The translations under genes and the position numbers were made by a program. DNA of 64,000 bases, taken from NCBI RefSeq assembly GCF_027579695.1, contig NC_083571.1, forward strand, positions 90,983,388 through 91,047,387, given 5' to 3'. Of the stretch, positions 33,705 to 44,229 are shown piece by piece. The stretch is from Neoarius graeffei (lineage: Eukaryota > Chordata > Actinopteri > Siluriformes > Ariidae). The notes below the pieces were generated by a model. That model saw nothing but the letters and a program-made list of their open reading frames with translations. It was not told where the DNA came from and ran no database searches. How positions within the stretch are numbered: position 1 is the stretch's first letter; the number at the start of each line of letters is the position of its first letter.

Positions 33705-34819
33705 CAGTGGCGCCTCCAGAAATATTTCATAGGGGTGGCCAGATGGGGACACTTAAAATCTTGGGGTGGCACACCAAAACTAAAAGCCATAATTTCAGGA
33801 TATCATTATACTGTTGTAGTAAACCGGCCAGTAGAAAACTATCAGAAAGATTTTAATTATCAATTATAGCTGTAATAATAACCTGTAGGAATTTCTATTC
33901 AGACAAATGAAACTCAACTACCAATAAACATGAATCAAAAAGCTTTAAATGACTATGTTATGATTTGTAATTTAATGGAAACACGCACTAAACAAAACAT
34001 ACATTTCTTCAGATGACGTTACTATCTAGGTTAGCCATCAATTTCATTATTAAGGCCACACAGTCATAATTTCACCTGTTGGTCCAGGAACAGGTCGAAC
34101 AGCTGCTTTTGTTGAGTCCTGCCTGGCTTCTGGCTCTGTTATTGATGCTGGCTGTGTATCCTGCTCTGTCTTTTCCTCTACTCCGTCCTCCTCCTCCTCC
34201 TTCTCCTTCTCCTCCTCACTAAGCCTCTGTTGCTCCCCTGCCGTCTCTTTCTCTCCTGTTCTAATATTCTTCTTAAAATAAAAAGAGATGTCTGTGGACT
34301 TTCTCTTCATTGTCTGAAAATGACTGACATAACATACAGTCAGCAGCTAACGTTAGCTATGTAACTCAGTTATACATGTCAAAAATCCATCAAAAAGCTG
34401 CTGTAACAGCACTATTTAGCACTTAAAAAGCACATGTTACGACGCATACTTCCCCCTCTTCTTTTACTAAAGAATATTTTGACTTATTTACTTACTGGTA
34501 GTCTTCTCCGTCTTCTCTCTTAACTCCTTTTGAGGTCATTATTTACCTGTGTAGGTACAAGCGGCGGTCACACACACACGCTGAGCCGTTGCTGTAGGAG
34601 CGTGCAAAAGCGGTGGGGGGGAGGGTAGGGGCTGCTGTGAGTGAGGGAAGATGATCTTCCCTCACTCACCGAAGATCAAGAGCGTCTTGTCTGGCTGGCT
34701 GTGCATTTGGGATGAACTGCATAACTGAGGCTACTACAATCTATACTGGCCAGTGGGGTGGCCAGTAAATTTGTAGGGGTGGCCACAGCCCCCCCGGCCA
34801 CCCCCTGGTGGCGCCACTG
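33705..34819 (-). mobile_element. hAT transposon (CAGTGGCGCC ends), internally deleted
   Basis: CAGTGGCGCCTCCAG at the left pairs with CTGGTGGCGCCACTG at the right (one mismatch). The 8-bp duplication AATGTGCT (33697-33704, 34820-34827) is exact. GGGGTGGCC motifs lie subterminally at both ends. One exon remains (34076-34310). Confidence 0.93.
34076..34310 (-). pseudogene. N-terminal exon of a ZMYM1/TTF-like hAT transposase
   Basis: The minus-strand ATG at 34310 gives MKRKSTDISFYFKK, the usual opening of ZMYM1-like hAT transposases. A long Glu/Lys-rich acidic stretch and a Thr/Ala-rich linker follow. It joins a donor AACAG/GTGAAA (GT at 34074-34075). No later exon is present. Confidence 0.6.
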
Positions 34820-34883
34820 AATGTGCTACAATTAGGGTAACAGCCAAAGATACACTGCAGTACTCATTGGTGTAACCATATCT

Positions 34884-35255
34884 CTATTTACTGTCATTCA
34901 TTCATTTTCTATACCACTCATCCATTGTGGGTCACAGGTGAGCTGGAGCCAATCTTAGCTGACATTGGATGAAAAGCAGCTTACACCCTGGACAGGTTGC
35001 CAAATCTATCACAGAGCTAACAGAGAGAGACAGACAGCTATTCATGCTCATATTCACACCTATGTGCAACTTAGAGTAGCCAGTTGACCTAATCCGCATG
35101 TCTTTGGACTGGGAGAGGAAACCAGAGCACCCAGAGCAAACCGATGCAGGCACAGGGAGAACATGCAAACTCCACACAGAAAGTAACCAGTTGATCAGCA
35201 GATTCAAACCCAGAACCTGCTTGCTGTGCGGCAACAGGGCTAACCACTGTATCAA
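34884..35255 (-). mobile_element. tRNA-derived SINE, old diverged copy
   Basis: The SINE body is recognisable (CATGTCTTTGGACTG, GAGAACATGCAAACTCCACA, inverted B box near 35200), but about a fifth of positions differ from the young copies. Confidence 0.8.
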
Positions 35256-35261
35256 GATACT

Positions 35262-35785
35262 TCCAGCTTTCATCCATAACAATGGTAACTTTGATGACAC
35301 TGATATCATGGAAATATGATTTAAACAGTGAGTATAGTTTATGAATCTTTTTCTAACGTTGTGTGTAAATATTTTCACAGGCAAAACCAAAATAAAAATA
35401 CCTGTCATATTTACAAAAGCACAATACCACAAATTTTCTTTGTACTCTCCTGTGTATAATGATCAAGTGCCAGTCTAATGTACAAAGGATATTTACAGCA
35501 TAGTTGATTTACATTGAGTGACACCTGCCATACTCCCAAAAAAAGGCAAAGCTCACAAAGAGCTATAAATATCAAAATGACAACTAAATAGTTAAACTTT
35601 ATACAATTTAACAAACTCATGATTACAGATTATCAGCCCTGGTCCTGGAGTGACCCCCTATCCTGCACAATTTAGCATTTGTCCCTGCTCTAAAACACCC
35701 ACTTCGACTCAGGCCAAGTAGTTCATTCACTGATTGGTTAAATCAGATGTGGTGGAAGCAGGGAAATCCAATCCTCTCTCTCTTA
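35262..35785. repeat. Duplicated segment, copy B (pair with 22035-22545)
   Basis: Colinear with copy A. It begins directly beside the SINE at 34884-35255. Confidence 0.75.
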
Positions 35786-36195
35786 TCTGTCATATTATCT
35801 CATACTATATTCAGTATGGTATAGTGTGAGGTTTGTTTGGGAGGCATCCTGTATCTATTGCTTATCAAAGTAACTTCTGATGCCTGAATAATGCCAGGAT
35901 CAGATGAGACAATATTGTGTTTTTCATGATGGACACCATGTCAGATTAAGGCAATCATAGTGCCATAGATTTTTTGCCCTGTCTTGGTCGGGAGAATGCC
36001 AACACTACAAGTTTTAGCCTGACCAATCATTGTTCATGTCCTTGTGCATTGTTATGGAGGAGAGTCAAGAAATTGTCAGTCATGGCTATCAAGGAGCAGG
36101 CTGTAGGAGCTGTCAAATTAGGTGAGAAAAAAACCCTGATATGCTATACTTTTCGTCAGATACAGCATTGCTGTTCTATGATGATATTATGCTCT
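35786..36195. other. Unassigned spacer
   Basis: No gene supported. A short frame at 35974-36315 runs into the SINE-derived repeat and has no domain. Confidence 0.4.
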
Positions 36196-36890
36196 AAATT
36201 GACCATAGGTGTTAATGTGAGTGTGAATGGTTGTTTGTCTCCGTGTCAGCCCTGCGATAACCTGGCGACTTGTCCAGGGTGTACCCCACCTCTTCCCCAT
36301 AGTCAGCTGGGATAGGCTCCAGCTAGCCTGCGACCCTGTATTACACGACAAGCAGCTACAGATAATGGATGGATAGATGTTAATGTGAGTGTGAATGGTT
36401 GTTTGTCTCAGTGTCAGCCCTGCGATAACCTGCCGACTTGTCCAGGGTGTACCCTGCCTCTCGCCCATAGTCAGCTGGGATAGGCTCCAGCTTGCCTGCG
36501 ACCCTGTAGGACATGACAAGCATCTTCAGATAATGGATGGATGGATGTTAATGTGAGTGTGAATGGTTGTTTGTCTCAGTGTCAGCCCTGCGATAACCTG
36601 ACGACTTGTCCAGGGTGTACCCTGCCTCTCACCCATAGTCAGCTCGGATAGGCTCCAGCTTGCCTGCGACCCTGTAGGACACGACAAGCGGCTCCAGATA
36701 ATGGATGGATGTTAATGTGAGTGTAAATGGTTATTTGTCTCCGTGTCAGCCCTGCGATAACCTAGTGACTTGTCCACGGTGTACTCTGCCTCTCGCCCAT
36801 AGTGAGCTGGGATAGCCTCCAGCTTGCCTGCAACCCTGCACAGGATATGCGGTTACAGATAATGGATGGGTGGGTGGATGGATGGATGAT
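36196..36890 (+). repeat. Minisatellite built from the SINE 3' half, four units of about 168 bp
   Basis: Units start at GTTAATGTGAGTGTGAATGG at about 36211, 36379, 36547 and 36711 (spacings 168, 168, 164). Each runs through CTTGTCCAGGGTGTACCC and the ATGG tail. Only the 3' part of the SINE is repeated, and no head with A/B boxes is present. Confidence 0.92.
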
Positions 36891-36989
36891 TATATCATAC
36901 TACAAGGAATATTCGTTGTTCCCGACATTCATATTTGTAGTCTGATCCCGGCATAAGGAGGCAAGGAGGACAACTTAGTCCTGAGACCC

Positions 36990-37186
36990 TGTACACCAGA
37001 CAGTTGCAGAGGATAGCTGGTTCCATCTTGGAAGATAGCTTTCACCCACTGCATAAGGAATTTCAGCTCCTTCCATCTGGTTACAGATACAACCTACCTG
37101 TCTGCAAGACAAAGCGTTTCAGAGGAAATTTTGTCCCCTCTGCTATTAGAGAGATTAATAATATAACTTCTAAACATAGGCTGTAA
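36990..37186 (+). pseudogene. C-terminal end of an L2/CR1-like LINE protein
   Basis: The frame reads ILEDSFHPLHKEFQLLPSGY then VCKTKRFRGNFVPSAIREIN before a stop. This matches the conserved C-terminus of many fish LINE polyproteins (D-x-x-HP-L...LLPSG-x-R-x...F-x-N-S-F-x-P-x-A). It is a 5'-truncated remnant. Confidence 0.7.
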
Positions 37187-37641
37187 TAGCACAATTTATT
37201 TTATTTGTTTTATAATTAATTTTTAATTTGTTTATATATTTAAGGATCTTATCAGTCTCATTTTATTACAAATTCATCAATCTATCATGGCTGGTATATC
37301 ACTGTTTTTTTTTTTTTACACAATGTGACACTATGGCTACGTTCACACTGCAGGCTGAAGTGACTCAAATCCGATCTTTTCGCCCATATGTGACCTGTAT
37401 CCGATCTTTTATTGACAATATGAACGACACAGATCCGATTTTTTCAAATCCGACCCAGGCCGTTTGGATATGTGGTCCTAATTCCGATTCCTATCCGCTC
37501 TTTTCATATGCGACTTCAGTCTGAACCGCCAGGTCGCATTCATCCGACTTACACGTCATCAACAAGCCACAAACGTCACTATTCTGCGCTGAAGTAGGCG
37601 GCGGGTCTCTCAAAAAAAGTTACAACAACATGGCGCATAAT

Positions 37642-37982
37642 CACGGGCGCAGATAGAGGTGGGGATTCGTCCCACCCAGATTTAAATTCACTTCGTTCGG
37701 TCCCCCCCACTTTGCATAAGGCAAACCTCACGGAAAAATCAAAAGACTAATTACCATTCGGTTTATTGAGGTGCACAGCAGTGTATACATAGTTGCAACA
37801 ACTCACATAAAACAAAACAAAGACTGATATTCGGTTGGTTGAGCTGCGCAGACTGCACAGGTTGCGAGCTCGAGCTTGGTTGCTATGGTAACCCACAACA
37901 AGTTTGACAGGCATATCGGGGTTGGGGTTGGTTTGCTAGCAGCTTTGTCCCCCCCAGTTCAAAAAACGTATCTGCGCCCCTG
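37642..37982 (-). mobile_element. hAT MITE (GGGCGCAGATA family), copy 3
   Basis: Same orientation and insertion point within the composite as at 31057-31411. Confidence 0.9.
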
Positions 37983-37996
37983 CGCATGACATCAAT

Positions 37997-39319
37997 GTGA
38001 GGGACGCTTCGGGCTGTGAAGGTTCTGAATCTTCTCAATGGAAGGACGCAGAGGTTAGGGAGCTGATTTCCATTTGGGGGGATACAGCTATTCAAGCTAG
38101 ATTGGATGGGTCATACCGCAACCGCAATGGTTGTTCAGACCCATTCAGTGTGGGGCATGGCGTGAAACAAGGATGTGTTCTTGCACCAACTCTATTTACT
38201 ATTTTCCTTACTGCAGTTCTACAAAGTATGCCAGAAGAACTTGGTGACCTTTACATTCGAACCAGAAGTGATGGAGACCTTTTTAACCTTAGGCGCCTGA
38301 AAGCAAAGAACAAGACACGGGAACTACTGATTCAAGAGTTGCTCTTTGCAGATGATTCGGCGCTTGTAACTCACAGTCTTCAGGCCATGCAAGATCTACT
38401 GACAGCTTTTGCTGAAGCATCCAAAAGATTCGGACTAACAATCAACATAAAGAAAACAGAAGTTTTAATCCAAGACACCTATAACGCAAAGCTGAATCCT
38501 CGAAAAGTGCTCCTGAACGGTACTCCATTGGCTGAAGTAGACAAGTTCACTTACCTGGGTAGTACTATCTCCAACAGTGGAAGTATAGACATAGAAATAT
38601 CAAAAAGAATCCAATCTGCAGCATCAGCTTTCGGAAAACTGAGAAGTCGTCTATGGGACCAGAGAGGAATCCATCTGAAAACCAAGATGAAAGTCTACAG
38701 AGCCATCATAATGCCAACACTTCTGTACAGCTCTGAAACTTGGACCATCTATAAACGCCACATTAAGAGTCTTGATAAAGTACAGCAGAGACATCTCCGA
38801 CAACTAATGAACATCTCATGGAAAGATCACGTGTCAAATTTTGAAGTACTGGAAAGGGCAGAAATGCAGAGTGTTGAGGAAATGCTCACCACATGTCAGC
38901 TAAGGTGGACAGGACATGTTACACGCATGGAAGACAGCCGACTACCAAAAGCTGTTTTCTATGGAGAACTGAAAGAAGGGTCAAGGAAAGTAGGAGCACC
39001 GCGACTGCGCTACAAAGACGTGTTCAAGAGACACCTGAAGAACATAAATGAATACGAAAACTGGAGGGTGAAAGCTGAAGATCGTGTGACCTGGAGGAAG
39101 GTGGTGGCTGGCACTGCCGGCGCTATCAGGGAACGAAATGTTCAGTTATTGTCAAAAAAGAGGCAGCGCAAACTAGAACCAGCACCTCCACCTGCTGAAG
39201 CGACCTACAGGTGTGTCATCTGCGACAGGACATTTAAGACAGCAATTGGGATGTCCTCCCACATCCGCCATAGGCACAAGCCCCTCCCCGTGTCATCGTC
39301 ATTATCGACGGACTGCTAA
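37997..39319 (+). CDS. Chimeric frame: SANT/Myb-like exon fused to LINE reverse transcriptase C-terminal half
   Basis: An uninterrupted 440-codon frame. Residues 1-43 come from the composite element and carry SQWKDAEVRELISIWGD of a SANT/Myb-like domain. Residues 44-440 come from the inserted LINE. They include HGVKQGCVLAPTLF, the catalytic LLFADDSALV (motif C), YLGSTISNSG, LLYSSETWTIY and RWTGHVTRM of the thumb/C-terminal region, then a C-terminal C-x2-C...H-x4-H finger (CVICDRTF, MSSHIRHRHK). RT motif A (the first catalytic Asp) lies upstream of the truncation and is missing, so reverse transcription is unlikely. The start is inferred; a weak ATG or GTG at 37997 precedes the domain. The frame was made by the insertion, and whether it is transcribed is unknown. 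It may be only a young pseudogene. Confidence 0.5.
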   Translation: MRDASGCEGSESSQWKDAEVRELISIWGDTAIQARLDGSYRNRNGCSDPFSVGHGVKQGCVLAPTLFTIFLTAVLQSMPEELGDLYIRTRSDGDLFNLRRLKAKNKTRELLIQELLFADDSALVTHSLQAMQDLLTAFAEASKRFGLTINIKKTEVLIQDTYNAKLNPRKVLLNGTPLAEVDKFTYLGSTISNSGSIDIEISKRIQSAASAFGKLRSRLWDQRGIHLKTKMKVYRAIIMPTLLYSSETWTIYKRHIKSLDKVQQRHLRQLMNISWKDHVSNFEVLERAEMQSVEEMLTTCQLRWTGHVTRMEDSRLPKAVFYGELKEGSRKVGAPRLRYKDVFKRHLKNINEYENWRVKAEDRVTWRKVVAGTAGAIRERNVQLLSKKRQRKLEPAPPPAEATYRCVICDRTFKTAIGMSSHIRHRHKPLPVSSSLSTDC

Positions 39320-39323
39320 AGAA
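38125..39323 (+). mobile_element. 5'-truncated non-LTR retrotransposon insertion
   Basis: It is flanked by an exact 21-bp target duplication (38104-38124 and 39324-39344). The empty sequence is seen in copies 1 and 3. The insert holds only the C-terminal half of a reverse transcriptase and no poly(A) tail. It is the same LINE type as 11367-15715 but much less damaged. Confidence 0.93.
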
Positions 39324-39839
39324 GGATGGGTCATACCGCAACCGGGCGGTTTTACTTCCGTAAACACTGGCCATGCTCACTGCGTGTGACGTCGTCGTAT
39401 CCTGCAATGCGCATGCGGAACACTTTTAGGTCGCTTTTCGTTCATACTGAGGATCACATACAAGTCGCATATATTTGTTAATGTGAACGACCTCACAAAA
39501 AAATCGGATTTCACAAAAAAATCGGAATTGAGCATTAAGCCTTGCAGTGTGAACGTAGCGTATGTCACTTTAGGGTGCGCTACTTTGGTACTGTCTAATG
39601 TTTACTGTTTTTAAACATTTCTGCAATATTTCAAATGTTTGTATGTTAAGTGTGTCCTTTGTTTTAAATGTTTTGTATGAGTGGAGATCACTTGGCTGCA
39701 CACCAAATCTACCTTTGGGTACAAATAAAGTTATCTAATCTAATCTAAAAGTTCACGGTTGGATGTAGCAGAGTAGGATGTCCAACCTGGCCCACATTGA
39801 ACCAGGTAAAGACAACTACAGGACTAACTCTAACCCTAA

Positions 39840-40425
39840 GGCTGCTGGGCCATAGAAGGTTCACGCTGCACGCTACACGCGTGTAAAGAAAAGTGGACAA
39901 ACGTAGCATGACTTGCTCTGGGCCATAGAACGGCGTTCACGTTGCACGCTGCACACTTCACGCGTGAAGCGAGAAATGAACATGCACACTTTTTTCTAGG
40001 CGTGAAGACGGAAATTCCAGTCAATGCATGCGGTCACCGCCGCGCCAGCCAATCAGAACGGGTCTAGGGAGATAACTCTATGCTTTCAGGGGAAAACTTC
40101 AGAAAAAAATATACTTGAATGGTATAATTGAAAAATAGTTCTTCATCGGGATTGTCAAGCAGATTATAGAATGTTCGGTGAAATTCACCACGGGTTTCTC
40201 TCAGGAGGAAGTGTTCTCGGCTCCAAATTCTGTTCCTTTTTCTCTTCCTCTGTCTCAGTAAAAGCAGAATGAGGCAATCGTCGTCATCCGAAGAGTCCAT
40301 ATTGTTGGTTACTCGGTCAAAGTAGAACAGACGCAACACGTGAACATCCAAGCATGAAGTTTAATGGCCCAGGGTCCGGTTCTTCACGTGAACATGCAGC
40401 GTGAACCTTCTATGGCCCAGCAGCC
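39840..40425 (-). mobile_element. Harbinger-derived element directly upstream of cdh2
   Basis: Perfect 31-bp TIRs (GGCTGCTGGGCCATAGAAGG and the next 11 bases, inverted at 40395-40425) and a TAA duplication (39837-39839, 40426-40428) identify PIF/Harbinger. The minus strand carries only the N-terminal part of the transposase. It lies about 15 bp from a TATA-like motif of the cadherin leader. Confidence 0.92.
40064..40351 (-). pseudogene. Harbinger transposase N-terminal fragment
   Basis: A 95-residue frame with an acidic start (MDSSDDDDC), LLLLRQRKRKRNRIWSREHF and RETRGEFHRTFYNLL...LFFNYT. This matches the region preceding the DDE nuclease in HARBI1-like transposases (R-x-x-GEF...L...FFxYxR). 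The nuclease domain is absent because the element is internally deleted. Confidence 0.75.
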
Positions 40426-40429
40426 TAAC

Positions 40430-40810
40430 ACGTCATAGCCCGTATATATGGTAAGTGCGTGATATCTTTCTCCGCCCACATTGAATCCTGTTTGCTGCAG
40501 CGAGCCATAATTGAGTGCTGGAGAGACACCGAGCTGAGAGTGAGCTGTGAATGTTTCTGACTTGCAGCCGCTAGGTGGAGACACTGAGTGAGAGTGGAGC
40601 AGGCGAGCAGGCGGAGCGGCCGCGACAAGAGCACGAGCAGTAACACAAACGCAGAGAACGCAAACGCACACACACGTACGCGCGCGCGCACAGAGGACAG
40701 CATCGAGCGGATCACACTGTCGCTTCATGCCGCCTACACTGCAGCTGCTGGACCAAACACTATAACCATCTACACTGCAAACGGGGGAGAAATTATACAG
40801 AAATCGCACC
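40430..40810 (+). promoter_or_regulatory. cdh2: Putative cdh2 promoter and 5' leader, CpG-rich
   Basis: A TATA-like GTATATATGG (40440-40449) and a CTCCGCCCAC GC-box-like site (40469-40478) precede a GC/CpG-rich stretch (about 40580-40700: CGAGCAGGCGGAGCGGCCGC, then ACGTACGCGCGCGCGC). The transcription start is not known. Two short upstream frames begin at 40551 (8 codons with stop) and 40727 (13 codons with stop) if the leader includes them. Confidence 0.4.
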
Positions 40811-40858
40811 ATGTACCGTAAGGGAGGTGTGGTGCTGATGCTCGTCACTGCTTTACAG
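40811..40858 (+). CDS. cdh2: N-cadherin-like (classical cadherin) coding exon 1
   Basis: ATG at 40811 in good context (CACC before it) opens a signal peptide, MYRKGGVVLMLVTALQ, and ends in CAG/GTAAAT (donor GT at 40859-40860, phase 0). Vertebrate classical cadherins have a first exon of just this kind, ending inside the signal peptide. The peptide continues correctly into exon 2 at 44230. Classical cadherins are single-pass adhesion proteins that bind calcium through five extracellular repeats and link to catenins. Assignment to cdh2, not cdh4 or cdh1, rests on similarity of the first 50 residues only. Confidence 0.7.
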
Positions 40859-43808
40859 GTAAATTCAATGCACTGTCCGCATGCATGTTGCACTCGCGCG
40901 CGCTGGAGGCTGTGATGGTCGGTCAGCAATGCTGTAGCAGCCTCTTTGTGCTCGCTTGTTTTCCTCTACAGCGTGTTGGTTGAAGTCGATCCGACAGCTT
41001 TTGAGTGTTGAGTGTGCAGACAGGGCGCTGCTCTTGTGCTCGTACACTGCTATAGCGGATTTCTCCCGTACAAGAAGAGAAGATGAGATGAGATGAGATG
41101 CCCCTGTTGTAGACTATGGCGCATGCAGTTATGCTAAACGTATTGGGCAAAGCGATGACACCTAGTGCGGGTTGGTGCTTTGCAGTTTGCCAGTTAGTAC
41201 CTATAGTACTAGTTCATTCACCTCTGTATTATACAGTCCCGGAAGCGAAGTACCGACATGAAAGTTTAGCAGAGAAAGCACTCTGTGCTGTGAAAGTGTG
41301 GTGCTTCTTCTGAACAATGACACTATGAAGGTTTCAATAAGCATGTAATGAAGAGCTCGTTGAAGTCGCCGCAGGGCGTTAATGTCGTTCCCCTGAATGA
41401 GCTCCATGCTGAGACCCGCTCAGTCCTGCAAATGAGATTTCTCAGTTGGGTATTGAATTTGTGTCCTGGTATTATTCAGGAGAAACAGTGGTTATGTGCA
41501 TGCTATGAAAGAGTATTTCTACTTTGACATGTGATGTGCTGGAGCAGTAAAGCTACCCATCACACAGTGTCCAAGCATCCTGTATAGAGATAGAAACTGA
41601 GCATCATCCTAAAGCAACATTTCTGTATGATTATTTTAAGAACCGGAGCGAAAAAACACATATTATTCCTTTAATGTATCTGACAGAAACATACGTGACG
41701 AAATCATACGAATAGCATCCTAAAGCGTTCTTCTGTTTGCTTCTTTGGTGATACCTTCAAGGTTCTTCGAGGGTTCCCTTTCAGAAAATTTTCTGCTTTA
41801 GAAAGCTAAAGTTAGTGTTGATCGTCCAAAAAAAAAACCACTCAGGACACATCCCACCCCTTCAAAGTATGTTATTAGTATTTTAAATAATACGTTGATG
41901 TTGATATTTGTATTATATTGTATTGTATTCTATTGTATTATGTCTGCCTGCCTTCTCCTATTTAAAAGCCTGTTTAAATCCTGCTGATAGAGACCTAGTG
42001 TGGGGGTCTGTTTCCCAGCATGCAGCCTGGCTCCAGGCTGGGACTCTGGAGGTCATGCTTAAAGGTCTTGATTAAGGGGAGATGTAATTAAAGGAGTATG
42101 TGCTGATGCCTCACTCTGCTCTGCTGTGTCGCTCCTCTCCACGCCTGCTTCCTCCTTTTGTGAATTCTAGGGTCAGCAGCATTTTGGCCATTCCTATCCA
42201 TCTGCATGGAGATTTGATATGTACTGACAGCATGGCGCTGTGCAAATGCAGACATCCATGTTTAAACTCAGATTTCAATCCAGTGATTCACAGCTACTAA
42301 GTATAGCTTACACTGGAGAACAAAAATATAACAATCTGACCACCAGCACGTTTCTGTGGAAATCGGTGCAAACTGCCTTATCAGGCATTGTGTCTGAAAG
42401 GCAGTAACAGGTCACTCAAGCCCCCTTTGAGGTAACAAGTAATTAACATGTTTGGCGAATCAGCCGTCTCATTAACAAACAAGGCAGCCGTCTCCTCTCC
42501 TCCTCTGATCTCACTCCAAAACAAAGAGGCCAGTTCACAGTGGACAACAGGAACCAAATACTGCCTGCCTTTGATCTTTAAATTCACCCTTCAAGAGCCA
42601 AAATAGACATTTAACCACACTTGGGTAGAGAGGATATGTCTTACAGCACCTGAATTAGATCTTACAGTGTGGTTTTAGTAGTTTATGTTGCTGTGTAAAG
42701 TGAAGAGGAACTTCGGTTCTTATTCCTGGGTTGAGAGTCGCTTTGTGTTGCTTTGTCATGCATGAGGCATGTGCCAATATGAAAATTTCATATAGTAATT
42801 GGCTAACCTTTTATCACAATTTATCACAATTTCACAATGTTGTATTAAAAACAAACAAACACATGACACGTTTACCACAACCTGCCTCATCAGGCAGCAA
42901 TTAAACTGACAAAGAGGCTCAGTGGGCATTTATAACACACAAAAGCTACCCAAAATGCTGTCTACCTAGGCAGCCTAATCCAAACTGCAAACTGCTTAGC
43001 AACAGTAGTGACTGTATGTCAATTAAAAAAAAAGGAGAAAATAAAAACCTTGATGATGTAGTATATCATAAGAGATAATGACACATACCAGTTACAACAC
43101 GCAATACATGTTGGACTTAAGAGACGACTTGCAAAGCCTGTGTGCGCGCACACCAAGTGTGCCTCCAGACCTGGCTTGTAAAGCCGGACCATGTGTTGGA
43201 CAGTCAGCCCCACTTGGCAACGTTTCGGCCTCATGACCTCATCAGTCTAATTACACCCCACTCCAAAACAACAGATGCTTCAGTGCCATGGGGGGAAGCA
43301 GTGGAGGTGGTGGTGGTGGTGGTGGGGGTGTAAGAGAGAGGAAAAGAGAAGAGAGTACATGGCAAGCCCTCGGGGAATACGACACTCGTGAAGTACACTG
43401 AATAATTTAACAGACAGAAGAGAAGAAGGTTATTAATGTTTTTTCACCTGGAGCCACTAAATCAATTGATCGATGCCCAGTGGCACAACACAGTGAAATA
43501 TAGCCAGTATGCCAAGAGGTCATCATGAGCAGAACCGAGTTTGGCTTTATGTCAATTCAGCCGTATTTTATTTTACACAGTGAGACTAACCATCGATCAG
43601 TGGAAATCATCAGACTGTTACACTGAGGCTGTCGAAATGTTCAAATATTAATCATGTCATAACACTTTATGTGTTTTTTAAACCATATCTTATGCAAGTA
43701 CTTCTAATGTTTTGACATATGTAATTTCCAAAATTATGGCCAAATGACCTTTATTGTTTGACATAAGGAAAGAGCTTTGAATAAAGGAGGCACTTGAGTA
43801 GGTTTTTT

Positions 43809-43879
<71 letters not shown>

Positions 43880-44229
43880 ATGAAATGGTGTTTCAGTAGG
43901 CCCACAATGCGCTATACGTGAAGAGGAAACCTGGATAGCATACAAGATGTAAAATCAAGCTAAATATAAGGAATACAAAAAAAAAAAGTTCTATGATTAT
44001 GTGAATAAACCACAATATGAATTATTCAAGCTTCTGGTAAAATTATGACATTGTCTCCTTGGGTTTCTCTTTACAGCACAGTTTGGTGATTGGGTAAATA
44101 TTTTTTTATATAAATGCATATTTCAGCACTACTTCTATTCTAGTAGATTCTCGTCATATTGTTCTGTCTACCGTTTATTAAGTATGTAGTTACTGATTAC
44201 TAAGCAAAGTGGTTTGGTTGTTTTGACAG
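40859..44229 (+). other. cdh2 intron 1
   Basis: 3.37 kb between a GTAAAT donor and a TTGTTTTGACAG acceptor. It contains a (GGT)n run near 43300-43330 and a (TG)n microsatellite. The rest looks unique, with no recognised transposon. Confidence 0.65.
43813..43876. repeat. (TG)n microsatellite
   Basis: 32 units in cdh2 intron 1. The histidine/threonine frames on the other strand are artefacts of it. Confidence 0.97.

Larger units (their letters stand above)
37336..39560 (+). mobile_element. Composite TIR element, copy 2, with a LINE insertion
   Basis: Same ends as copy 1; TATG is duplicated at 37332-37335 and 39561-39564. It carries the hAT MITE (37642-37982) at the same place, and in addition a 1.2-kb LINE segment (38125-39323) in the SANT-like exon. 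Apart from that insertion it is nearly identical to copy 1. Confidence 0.88.
36955..39745 (+). mobile_element. L2/CR1-like LINE 3' fragment, split by the composite element
   Basis: The coding end (36990-37186) is followed by an AT-rich 3' UTR. The composite element (37336-39560) with a TATG duplication interrupts it, and it resumes to 39745. There it ends in AAATAAAGTTATCTAATCTAATCTAA, a short-repeat 3' tail typical of fish L2/Rex-type LINEs. Confidence 0.7.

Noticed and set aside
43690..43945. His/Thr repeat proteins on the minus strand
   Set aside because: Translation of a (TG)n microsatellite; the same applies at 44538-44789, 45877-46277 and 50406-50701.
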